5,089 bases of DNA from an uncultured Collinsella sp. (GTDB lineage Bacteria > Actinomycetota > Coriobacteriia > Coriobacteriales > Coriobacteriaceae), in the NCBI GenBank assembly GCA_900553345.1, contig USDE01000122.1:1-5089 (forward strand), written 5' to 3'. A model generated the notes under the pieces. That model was not told where the DNA came from. It worked only from the letters and a program-made list of their open reading frames with translations, and did not search any database. Shown here in pieces: positions 1 through 5,089 of the stretch; position 1 is the first letter of the stretch; each line of letters starts with the position of its first letter. The translations under genes were made by a program, and so were the position numbers.

Positions 1-330
1 GCCCACGCCCGAGCCCACATAGACACCCAGGCGATCGCGATCGACCGCGCCCTCAACATCGAGGCCCGCATCGTGCATGGCCTCGTCCGACGCTGCCAGG
101 GCAAACTGAACGCAGGGGTCCAGGTGCTTGGCGTCACGCTTGCCAAAGTACTCGTTGCCGTCAAAGCCCTTGACCTCGGCCGCCACCTTGACGGCAAACG
201 CATCGGTATCGAAGTGCGTGATCGGGCCGATGCCGCACGTGCCGGCACACATTGCCGCCCAGGTGGCAAGCGCGGTGTTGCCGAGCGGCGATACGGCACC
301 GATGCCGGTGATTGCAACTCTCTGTTCCAT
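1..330 (-). CDS. fabF: 3-oxoacyl-ACP synthase II (FabF/KAS II), N-terminal part, cut by window edge
   Basis: FabF catalyses the chain-extending Claisen condensation of acyl-ACP with malonyl-ACP in the cytoplasm. The visible 110 residues begin MEQRVAITGIGAVSPLGN, the typical first strand and turn of the KAS II thiolase fold. They continue with a KVAAEVKGFD stretch, FGKRDAKHLD (usual FabF form: RKEARRMD), and end in RLGVYVGSGVG, which matches the strand before the first active-site region. The family is about 410 residues long, so the nucleophilic Cys and the two catalytic His residues lie beyond the left edge. Two ATG codons are adjacent (333 and 330). The Shine-Dalgarno GAGGAG is 6 nt from the second and only 3 nt from the first, so the second is preferred. 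It is the last visible gene of the operon, about 39 nt after fabG. Seen: sequence and motifs. Inferred: activity. Confidence 0.95.
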   Translation of the reverse strand, partial: MEQRVAITGIGAVSPLGNTALATWAAMCAGTCGIGPITHFDTDAFAVKVAAEVKGFDGNEYFGKRDAKHLDPCVQFALAASDEAMHDAGLDVEGAVDRDRLGVYVGSGVG

Positions 331-336
331 CATGGT

Positions 337-342
337 CTCCTC
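337..342 (-). promoter_or_regulatory. Ribosome binding site of fabF, deciding between two adjacent ATGs
   Basis: Minus-strand GAGGAG precedes a tandem ATGATG. The spacing is 3 nt to the first ATG and 6 nt to the second, which favours the second (position 330) as the start. Both give the same reading frame, differing by one Met. Confidence 0.7.
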
Positions 343-369
343 ATCCAAGCCGTTGTGTGGCTCTGGTTT

Positions 370-1143
370 CTACATCGCCATTCCGCCGTCGACGCGTACG
401 ACCTCGCCCGTAATGTAGGCAGCCGCATCGCTCGCCAAAAAGCGCACCACGCCGGCCACTTCCTCGGGCTGCGCCATACGCTTTAGGGGAATCTGCTCCT
501 CGGTTGCCGCGCGAACCTTCTCCGAGAGCTTTGCCGTCATATCCGTCTCGACAAACCCGGGGGCAACTGCGTTCACTCGTACGCCGCGGGGCGCAAGCTC
601 ACGCGCTACTGCCTTGGTCAGGCCAATCACGCCCGCCTTGGAGGCAGCGTAGTTGGCCTGCCCGGCATTGCCCATCAGGCCCACGACCGAGCTCATATTG
701 ACGATGCAGCCGCCACGCTGGCGCATAAAGGTCTTGGTGAGCGCGCGTGTTGTATTGAACGTGCCCTTGAGATTGACATCGAGCACGCGATCGAAGGCAT
801 CGTCGCCCATGCGCATAAGCAGCCCATCGCGAGTGATCCCGGCGTTATTGACGAGCGCCCAAATCGAACCAAAGTCGTTGAACACGGCCTCGATGCACGC
901 ATTGACGGCATCGGGGTCGGCCACATCGCATTGATACGCGCGAGCTGTGGCACCAGCGGCCTCGCAGGCTTCGCACGTCTCGCGCGCCGCATCGACGCTA
1001 CCGGCATAGACGACGGCGATATCAAAGCCGTCCTCCGCCAGGCCAACCGCACAAGCGCGGCCGATACCACGCGAGCCGCCCGTGATCAGTGCCACGCGAC
1101 GTGAATCGTTGCGCTCGAGCGCGCCGTTGTTCAAGTTGCCCAT
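370..1143 (-). CDS. fabG: 3-oxoacyl-ACP reductase FabG (short-chain dehydrogenase)
   Basis: FabG reduces 3-ketoacyl-ACP to (R)-3-hydroxyacyl-ACP with NADPH, the first reduction of each elongation cycle. The 257-residue protein is a classical short-chain dehydrogenase. It has the nucleotide-binding TGGSRGIG at residues 21-28, CDV at 72-74 (adenine pocket), NNAG at 99-102, and the catalytic tetrad Asn124 (DVNLKG), Ser152 (NMSSVVG), Tyr165 and Lys169 (YAASK). The PGFVETDM loop is at 195-202 and the C-terminal ITGEVVRVDGGMAM is typical. The N-terminus is roughly ten residues longer than in E. coli FabG. The start is nevertheless supported by AAGGA 5 nt upstream, and the next in-frame candidate (GTG at residue 17) has no clear ribosome site. 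It lies 30 nt after fabD and about 39 nt before fabF. Position between fabD and fabF points to fatty acid synthesis rather than another SDR role. Confidence 0.97.
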   Translation of the reverse strand: MGNLNNGALERNDSRRVALITGGSRGIGRACAVGLAEDGFDIAVVYAGSVDAARETCEACEAAGATARAYQCDVADPDAVNACIEAVFNDFGSIWALVNNAGITRDGLLMRMGDDAFDRVLDVNLKGTFNTTRALTKTFMRQRGGCIVNMSSVVGLMGNAGQANYAASKAGVIGLTKAVARELAPRGVRVNAVAPGFVETDMTAKLSEKVRAATEEQIPLKRMAQPEEVAGVVRFLASDAAAYITGEVVRVDGGMAM

Positions 1144-1173
1144 GTCATTCCTTTCGGGTTACAGCCCTGTGGG

Positions 1174-2100
1174 CTATGCGAGCTCGTCGGCAATAGCTGC
1201 GACCTGCTCGGCTGTTTCGCACGAATACACGCGAACGTCGCTCAACGTACGCTTGACCAGGCCGGACAGCGTTTTGCCAGGGCCAACCTCAATAAACGTG
1301 TCGATGCCTTGATCCTGCAGAGCATGCAGCGTGTCGACCCAGCGCACGGCATGGCTCACTTGGTTGGCCAAGACATCCGATGCTGCTCGCGGATCCGCCG
1401 GATAGGGCGCCGCCGTCATGTTTGCCATGACCGGAATCAGCAGCGGAGACGGCGCGTGGCCGTCTTGGATATACGTCGCCAGCCCCTCAGTCGCCTCTGC
1501 CATATAGGGGCTATGAAATGCACCCGACACCGCGACTTTCATAGCGCGGCCGCCAGCCTCTTTTACTAGGTCGTCGAGCGCCTGCAGCGCCTCGGGCGCT
1601 CCGGCCACAACCATCTGCTGCGGGCTGTTGTAGTTGACCGGCCAGCAGTCCTCGCCGGCCTGCGCAGTCAGGTTCTCGACTTGCGCCGCATCGAGCTTGA
1701 TGACGGCGCGCATGCCGCCCGGATGGCGCTCGGCAGCCGCGGCCATCAGCGCCGCGCGCTCGCACACGAGCTCAAAGCCCGCTCGCGTATCGAACGCCCC
1801 CGCAAAGGTGAGCGCAGAGACCTCGCCCAGCGAAAATCCCGCACAGGCGGCAGGCACCACGCCGCGCTCGCGCAGGGCGGCAGCCGCTGCCAGGTCGTGA
1901 ACGAACACGCACGGCTGCGTGTTCTCGGTCTGCGAGAGCTCCTCCTTGGAGGCGCTCCGGCACTGCTCGCTGGTTCCCGGACGCACCTCGTCGGCGATCG
2001 CGAACACCTCGGTAGCTGCCGGCGATGCCTCGATGAGGTCGACACCCATCGCGGGGTGCTGGGCGCCCTGGCCGGCAAACAGAAACGCTACGCTACCCAT
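1174..2100 (-). CDS. fabD: Malonyl-CoA:ACP transacylase
   Basis: FabD transfers malonyl from CoA to the phosphopantetheine of AcpP, supplying the extender unit for FabH and FabF. The 308-residue protein, normal for the family, starts MGSVAFLFAGQGAQ, with the oxyanion-forming Gln11. The nucleophile is Ser90 in GFSLGE. Arg115 (CERAALM) matches the arginine that binds the malonyl carboxylate, and His196 in GAFHSP is the catalytic base. VGPGKTLSGL near the C-terminus is also typical. The elbow usually reads GHSLG; here the residue before the serine is Phe. The reading frame stays open upstream to 2202, but the extra 34 residues are Arg-rich, unlike any transacylase, and overlap fabK heavily. The ATG at 2100 has AAGGG 9 nt upstream. 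It overlaps the fabK end by 13 nt, which suggests translational coupling. Confidence 0.97.
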   Translation of the reverse strand: MGSVAFLFAGQGAQHPAMGVDLIEASPAATEVFAIADEVRPGTSEQCRSASKEELSQTENTQPCVFVHDLAAAAALRERGVVPAACAGFSLGEVSALTFAGAFDTRAGFELVCERAALMAAAAERHPGGMRAVIKLDAAQVENLTAQAGEDCWPVNYNSPQQMVVAGAPEALQALDDLVKEAGGRAMKVAVSGAFHSPYMAEATEGLATYIQDGHAPSPLLIPVMANMTAAPYPADPRAASDVLANQVSHAVRWVDTLHALQDQGIDTFIEVGPGKTLSGLVKRTLSDVRVYSCETAEQVAAIADELA

Positions 2101-3032
2101 GCGCACGCACCCTTCAGGACGTGCTCGGCGCCATCGACCAGATCGTCGACGATTTCGCGCGCGCTCTGGCGCTCGTTCACCATGCCGGCAATCTGTCCGC
2201 ACAGATACGAACCCTCTTCGTAATTGCCGTCCTTGGCGGCCTTGCGAAGGGCACCCGTGCCCATGGCCCCGAGTTCCTCGACACTTACGCCCGCCGCCTC
2301 ACTTTTGGCGTAGGCATTGGTGAAGGGGCTCTTAAGCGCACGCACCGGATGTCCCGTCGAACGGCCAGTCGCGCGCGTCGAGGTGTCTCCCGCCTTGAGC
2401 ACCAGCTCTTTGTATTGCTCGGAGACGGTGCACTCATCGGCAACGAGAAAACGCGTGCCCACTTGGACGCCAGCGGCGCCAAGCATAAAGGCGGCCGCCA
2501 CACCGCGGCCATCGGCGATGCCGCCAGCCGCAACCACGGGAATATCGACCGCATCGACGACCTGCGGGACAAGTGCCATCGTCGAGGTCTCGCCAATATG
2601 GCCGCCCGATTCGGTGCCCTCGGCAACAACCGCCGTAGCTCCACGACGCGCCACGAGGCGCGCCAACGCCACCGAAGCAACGACCGGGATGACCTTGATG
2701 CCAGCCTCGTTCCACGCCTTCATGTACTTGGTGGGATTGCCGGCACCGGTCACCACTACGGGCACCTGCTCATCAATCACCACTTGTGCGACCTCGTCGA
2801 CAAACGGGCTCATGAGCATAACGTTGACGCCAAAGGGCTTATCCGTCTTGGCGCGCAGCTCATGAATCTGGTCGCGCAGCCAGTTTGCGTCGGCATTCAT
2901 GGCCGCGATAATGCCTAAGCCGCCTGCCTCGGACACAGCAGATGCCAACGAGGCGTCGGCAATCCAGGCCATGCCACCCTGGAACACGGGCTTTTCGATG
3001 CCGAGCAAATCGCAGAGAGGAGACTTGAGCAT
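2088..3032 (-). CDS. fabK: Enoyl-ACP reductase II, FMN-dependent (FabK)
   Basis: FabK reduces trans-2-enoyl-ACP to acyl-ACP, the last step of each FAS II cycle, using NAD(P)H and bound FMN. It belongs to the nitronate monooxygenase/FabK TIM-barrel family and is unrelated to FabI. The 314-residue protein shows PVFQGGMAWIAD (15-26), GGLGIIAAMN (37-46), PFGVNVMLM (66-74), TGAGNP (95-100), and EGTESGGHIGE with His145, equivalent to the conserved His144 of the Streptococcus pneumoniae enzyme. AAGGIADGRG (168-177) and VQVGTRF (189-195) fit the FMN phosphate site. Because acpP precedes it and fabD follows, an enoyl reductase role is far likelier than nitronate monooxygenase. The start is ATG at 3032 with GGAG 8 nt upstream; a GTG one codon earlier, overlapping the acpP stop by 1 nt, is also possible. 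FabK enzymes as a family are insensitive to triclosan. Confidence 0.96.
   Translation of the reverse strand: MLKSPLCDLLGIEKPVFQGGMAWIADASLASAVSEAGGLGIIAAMNADANWLRDQIHELRAKTDKPFGVNVMLMSPFVDEVAQVVIDEQVPVVVTGAGNPTKYMKAWNEAGIKVIPVVASVALARLVARRGATAVVAEGTESGGHIGETSTMALVPQVVDAVDIPVVAAGGIADGRGVAAAFMLGAAGVQVGTRFLVADECTVSEQYKELVLKAGDTSTRATGRSTGHPVRALKSPFTNAYAKSEAAGVSVEELGAMGTGALRKAAKDGNYEEGSYLCGQIAGMVNERQSAREIVDDLVDGAEHVLKGACAWVA
2110..2114 (-). promoter_or_regulatory. Ribosome binding site of fabD inside the fabK coding end
   Basis: Minus-strand AAGGG lies 9 nt upstream of the fabD ATG at 2100 and inside the last codons of fabK. It supports this internal start over the longer open frame. An in-frame GTG two codons upstream of the ATG is only 3 nt from the site and is less likely. 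Confidence 0.55.
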
Positions 3033-3034
3033 CA

Positions 3035-3271
3035 CTACTTCTCCAATGCCGCCTCGACCGTATCGACGAACTCGCCAACCGTCTTGGGGTTCTCCTCGGT
3101 ATCGAGCTCAATGCCAAACTCGTCCTCGACGGCAACGAGGATCTCGACGGTACCCAGGCTGTCGAGGCCAATCTCCTCGAGCGTGGACTCGGGCTTCATC
3201 TCGACATCGTCAAGACCGGCGGTCTCGCGGATAACGTCGCAAACGCGCTCGAAGGTCTTCTGATCTGCCAT
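3035..3271 (-). CDS. acpP: Acyl carrier protein
   Basis: AcpP carries all intermediates of fatty acid synthesis as thioesters on a 4'-phosphopantetheine arm. The product has 78 residues, the family's usual size, and is strongly acidic. Ser38 in EEIGLDSLGTVEI is the attachment serine in the canonical DSL motif at the start of helix II, followed by VAVEDEFGIEL, the acidic face that docks to the synthases and reductases. The usual residue after DSL is Asp or Met; here it is Gly. The start has a strong ribosome site, AAAGGAG, 7 nt upstream, as expected for an abundant protein. It follows fabH after a 52-nt gap and its stop codon nearly touches or overlaps the fabK start. Placement among fab genes makes it the housekeeping ACP rather than a polyketide or cell-wall carrier. 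Confidence 0.97.
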   Translation of the reverse strand: MADQKTFERVCDVIRETAGLDDVEMKPESTLEEIGLDSLGTVEILVAVEDEFGIELDTEENPKTVGEFVDTVEAALEK

Positions 3272-3278
3272 GGTAGTT

Positions 3279-3285
3279 CTCCTTT
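3279..3285 (-). promoter_or_regulatory. Strong ribosome binding site of acpP
   Basis: Minus-strand AAAGGAG is 7 nt upstream of the acpP ATG at 3271. It is one of the two strongest Shine-Dalgarno sequences in the operon, consistent with a need for high ACP output. Confidence 0.8.
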
Positions 3286-3323
3286 GTTTGTGCCCTAGGG
3301 GCGTTTTTATTTCCTATGTGCGA

Positions 3324-4283
3324 CTACTTCCAACGAAGCAGATAGCCACCTATATCCAGGCCGGCGCCAAATCCAACGAGGGCGATGGTGTCGTCCTCAT
3401 TCAGTGCGTCGGTACGTGCCAGCCGGTCAAGCGCAAAGGGAATGCAGGCGCTCGAAATGTTGCCGGTCTCGCGTAGCGTTCGAACCACGCGCTCGTCTGG
3501 CACGCCGAGACGCTTGACCGCCTGACTCAGGATTCGTTCGTTAGCCTGATGGAATACAAAGCGGTCGATGTCCTCGACCGCGATGCTCGCGTCGCAGGCG
3601 AGCTTGTTGACCGTGTCGCAGATGGCGTTGACGCCGAACTTGAACACGCGACGGCCGTTCATGGAAAGCACGCTTTCGCAGTCCTGCGCCGTCTTATACG
3701 GCGAGGAGCCCGCCAATCCGGGGACGCGCAGTGTTTCGACGTCAGGCGACGTCGAAAGCTCAACAGCAAGGGGATTCTCTCCCCCAGCCCCTATCACTGC
3801 AGCGCCCGCGCCGTCGCCAAAGAGCACGCAGGTGGCACGGTCGGTCCAGTCGAGCGCGCGCGTCATCTGCTCGGCAGCAACGACAAGCACGCGCTCGACA
3901 CGGCCGCGGGCGATATAGCCCTCGGCGACATCGAGCGCAAATACGAAGCCGGCGCAGGCCGCCGAGACATCGAAGGCAGGGCACGTCGCGCCTAGTCGCT
4001 CAGCAACGGCACACGCCTCAGCGGGAACAAGGTGGTCACCCGTCGTCGTCGAGCAGACGATCAGATCCAGCTGGCTCGCGTCGATTCCGGACACCTGGAG
4101 TGCCCGCTCGCTCGCCGCTACAGCAAGGTCGTCAAGTAACTCGGTGGTGCAGACATGGCGGCTCTTGATACCGGTGCGGGTAAAAATCCACTCATCCGAG
4201 GTATCGAGGAACTCAGACAGCTCGTCATTGGAAACACTGCGCTTAGGAAGCGCCGAGCCTGTTCCAAGAATCGTGAAACCCAT
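3324..4283 (-). CDS. fabH: 3-oxoacyl-ACP synthase III (FabH/KAS III)
   Basis: FabH starts fatty acid synthesis by condensing an acyl-CoA primer with malonyl-ACP. The 319-residue protein begins MGFTILGTGSALPKR and contains TSDEWIFTRTGIKSRH (28-43), typical of KAS III. Nucleophile Cys110 lies in DVSAACAGF, His245 in HQANERI and Asn275 in GNISSACIP, giving the Cys-His-Asn triad. FGDGAGAAV (155-163) and the final GFGAGLDIGGYLLRW are also characteristic. Two departures are visible: GNISSAC in place of the common GNTSAAS, and Val86 where E. coli has Phe87, a primer-pocket residue. The frame is open to 4340, but the start at 4283 has AAAGGAGG 6 nt upstream and matches the family N-terminus. It is first in the operon and faces birA across 176 bp that carry a paired repeat. 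Confidence 0.97.
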   Translation of the reverse strand: MGFTILGTGSALPKRSVSNDELSEFLDTSDEWIFTRTGIKSRHVCTTELLDDLAVAASERALQVSGIDASQLDLIVCSTTTGDHLVPAEACAVAERLGATCPAFDVSAACAGFVFALDVAEGYIARGRVERVLVVAAEQMTRALDWTDRATCVLFGDGAGAAVIGAGGENPLAVELSTSPDVETLRVPGLAGSSPYKTAQDCESVLSMNGRRVFKFGVNAICDTVNKLACDASIAVEDIDRFVFHQANERILSQAVKRLGVPDERVVRTLRETGNISSACIPFALDRLARTDALNEDDTIALVGFGAGLDIGGYLLRWK

Positions 4284-4289
4284 CACTAA

Positions 4290-4297
4290 CCTCCTTT
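4290..4297 (-). promoter_or_regulatory. Near-perfect ribosome binding site of fabH
   Basis: Minus-strand AAAGGAGG lies 6 nt upstream of the ATG at 4283. It fixes the start here and rejects a 19-residue upstream extension whose ATG at 4340 has no comparable site. A GTG directly before the ATG is in frame but too close to be preferred. Confidence 0.85.
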
Positions 4298-4300
4298 GAG

Positions 4301-4318
4301 TTGTTGACGTGTTTACAT
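4301..4318. promoter_or_regulatory. Putative operator, proximal copy of an 18-bp direct repeat
   Basis: TTGTTGACGTGTTTACAT occurs here and again at 4349-4366 with one mismatch. The core TGTTGACG-TGTTTACA is an imperfect palindrome (5 of 8 positions pair). It sits 3 nt upstream of the fabH ribosome site, so a bound protein could block fabH-operon transcription near its start. The regulator is not identified. It does not resemble the FapR or FabT sites I know, and the spacing does not fit a BirA operator. Confidence 0.5.
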
Positions 4319-4348
4319 CGACCAAGAGAGGATAGCGCATTTCAGTCG

Positions 4349-4366
4349 TTGTTGACGTGTTAACAT
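4349..4366. promoter_or_regulatory. Putative operator, distal copy of an 18-bp direct repeat
   Basis: TTGTTGACGTGTTAACAT matches the proximal copy at 17 of 18 positions, 48 bp away in the same orientation. Its core TGTTGACG-TGTTAACA is the better palindrome (6 of 8 positions pair). On the minus strand TTTAAT (4365-4370), a -10-like hexamer, overlaps its outer edge, which would put a fabH-operon start site inside the repeat. No good -35 accompanies it, so the promoter itself is not called. On the plus strand the repeat contains TTGACG, which looks like a -35, but only a poor -10 (CCAAAT) follows at 17 bp. Confidence 0.5.
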
Positions 4367-4370
4367 TAAA

Positions 4371-4417
4371 TTGTCCAAATGCGACAAAGGCTTCACATTG
4401 TGTCTATCTCTCGACAC
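4371..4417. promoter_or_regulatory. Two short inverted repeats in the birA-side half of the intergenic region
   Basis: TTGTC-7 nt-GACAA (4371-4387) and GTGTC-8 nt-GACAC (4400-4417) share TGTC/GACA half-sites. They lie upstream of birA, beyond the paired 18-bp repeats. Arms of 5 bp arise easily by chance, so a regulatory role is only a possibility. No convincing sigma-70 promoter for birA could be called. Confidence 0.2.
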
Positions 4418-4459
4418 CATTGCGCGATTACCTTATTAACTTAGGAGGTAGCAGCCGTT

Positions 4460-5089
4460 ATGGATGCCAAATTAACGATCGTCGACGTAACCGGATCGAC
4501 CAACGATGACCTGCTCGAGGCAGGAAAACAGGGTGCGCCGCACGGCACAGGACTTGCCGCCCGCGCGCAAACGGCAGGACGCGGCCGGCGCGGCCACAAG
4601 TGGGATTCAACCGCCGGCAACCTATTGCTTTCGATTGTCCTGCGTCCATGCGTTAATCCCGCAAAGTACTCTGGTCTTGCCGCCGTCAGCGGCCTAGCGG
4701 TGCTCGAAGCACTCGAAAAGCAGGGTCTTGCAAACGAGATTGGCCTCAAATGGCCCAACGACCTGGTCGCGCGAGGACGCAAGCTCGGCGGCATTCTGGT
4801 CGAGGCCGCACGCGATAACGAAGGCAAACCTTTCGCCGTCTGCGGCATTGGTGTCAACGTAAACTACACGCCCCAAGAGGTGCCCGATGGCGGCCTGGCG
4901 GCAATTGGCCTCTCGGACCTCAACGAGAGCGTTCCCGCCGTCGACATGCTCCTCGATGTGGTCTATCACGCAGTTATAGACGCTGTAGATAGCTGGGCAG
5001 AGCGCCTCAACGCCAAGGAAGAAGACGCCGGTCCGCTCGCGCCCGTCCACGACGAATATATCGCTCACCTCAATTGGATCGGGAAGCAC
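4460..5089 (+). CDS. birA: Biotin--[acetyl-CoA-carboxylase] ligase, no HTH domain, C-terminus cut by window edge
   Basis: This enzyme activates biotin with ATP to biotinoyl-AMP and attaches it to the carrier subunit (AccB) of acetyl-CoA carboxylase, which makes the malonyl-CoA used by FabD. The 210 visible residues show STND (13-16), RAQTAGRGRRGHKW (35-48, the biotinyl-adenylate loop), LKWPNDL (96-102), KLGGILVE (108-115, with the catalytic Lys108) and GIGVNVN (129-135), in the family order. The end, YIAHLNWIGKH, enters the small C-terminal domain, most of which lies past the edge. The N-terminus begins directly with the catalytic domain. An in-frame stop at 4442-4444 rules out an upstream extension, so this is a monofunctional ligase without the DNA-binding domain of E. 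coli BirA. AGGAGG (4443-4448) lies 11 nt from the ATG, slightly long. It is divergent from fabH. Confidence 0.96.
   Translation, partial: MDAKLTIVDVTGSTNDDLLEAGKQGAPHGTGLAARAQTAGRGRRGHKWDSTAGNLLLSIVLRPCVNPAKYSGLAAVSGLAVLEALEKQGLANEIGLKWPNDLVARGRKLGGILVEAARDNEGKPFAVCGIGVNVNYTPQEVPDGGLAAIGLSDLNESVPAVDMLLDVVYHAVIDAVDSWAERLNAKEEDAGPLAPVHDEYIAHLNWIGKH

Noticed and set aside
30..38. GCGATCGC octamer, also near 1994-2001, as a possible HIP1-like repeat
   Set aside because: Only two copies were seen, both inside coding sequence and explained by common codons in GC-rich DNA.
2101..2202. Upstream extension of fabD to an ATG at 2202
   Set aside because: The added residues are Arg-rich and unlike FabD, they overlap fabK by over 100 nt, and the family N-terminus starts exactly at 2100.
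1681..2223. Plus-strand open frame (180 codons) opposite fabD
   Set aside because: It lies antisense to fabD across its catalytic core, has no family motifs and no ribosome site.
2121..2918. Long plus-strand open frame (265 codons) opposite fabK
   Set aside because: It is antisense to a clear FabK with full motifs. The translation is rich in Arg, His and Ala with no recognisable domain, as expected for a shadow frame in GC-rich DNA.
4284..4340. Upstream extension of fabH to an ATG at 4340
   Set aside because: It would place the near-perfect ribosome site and a copy of the repeat inside the coding region, and the family N-terminus begins at 4283.
4301..4366. Reading the repeats as a BirA (bio) operator because of the GTTTACA half-site
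   Set aside because: The BirA operator has half-sites about 14-16 bp apart; here the palindrome halves are 2 bp apart. The local ligase also lacks an HTH domain.
4411..4439. Plus-strand promoter TCGACA-17 nt-TATTAA for birA
   Set aside because: The hexamers look fair, but transcription would start at about 4446, within the birA ribosome site, leaving no usable leader.

Overview
The window is a type II fatty acid synthesis (FAS II) operon on the minus strand with a divergent biotin ligase gene on the plus strand. Read in the direction of transcription, the minus-strand order is fabH (3324-4283), acpP (3035-3271), fabK (2088-3032), fabD (1174-2100), fabG (370-1143), fabF (1-330, cut by the left edge). 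On the plus strand, birA starts at 4460 and runs off the right edge. All seven genes are recognised from motifs read in their translations. No RNA gene, insertion sequence, CRISPR array or phage gene was seen.

The DNA is GC-rich with GC-rich third codon positions, and Shine-Dalgarno sequences are clear. The enoyl-ACP reductase is the flavoprotein FabK, and the order fabH-acpP-fabK-fabD-fabG-fabF is the one known from streptococci and related Firmicutes. A high-GC genome with a Firmicute-style FabK operon best suggests the Coriobacteriia (Collinsella, Olsenella or relatives). This is an inference from style and content, not a proven assignment.

The genes form one pathway. FabD moves malonyl groups from CoA to the carrier protein AcpP. 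FabH condenses an acyl-CoA primer with malonyl-ACP. FabG reduces the 3-keto group, a dehydratase not seen here (fabZ, often downstream) removes water, FabK reduces the enoyl group, and FabF runs the later condensations. BirA attaches biotin to the carrier subunit of acetyl-CoA carboxylase, which makes the malonyl-CoA used by FabD, so the divergent gene serves the same pathway. Gaps are short (acpP to fabK about 2 nt or a 1-nt overlap, fabK/fabD overlap 13 nt, fabD-fabG 30 nt, fabG-fabF about 39 nt, fabH-acpP 52 nt), consistent with one polycistronic message.

The least explained part is the 176-bp divergent intergenic region (4284-4459). It holds two nearly identical 18-bp direct repeats, each an imperfect palindrome, placed like operators just upstream of the fabH ribosome site and 48 bp further out. 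The birA product has no DNA-binding domain, so another regulator would have to read them. The other point of interest is FabH: the residue aligned with the primer-pocket Phe87 of the E. coli enzyme is a valine. Otherwise this is an ordinary core-metabolism region; I did not find a new biological system.
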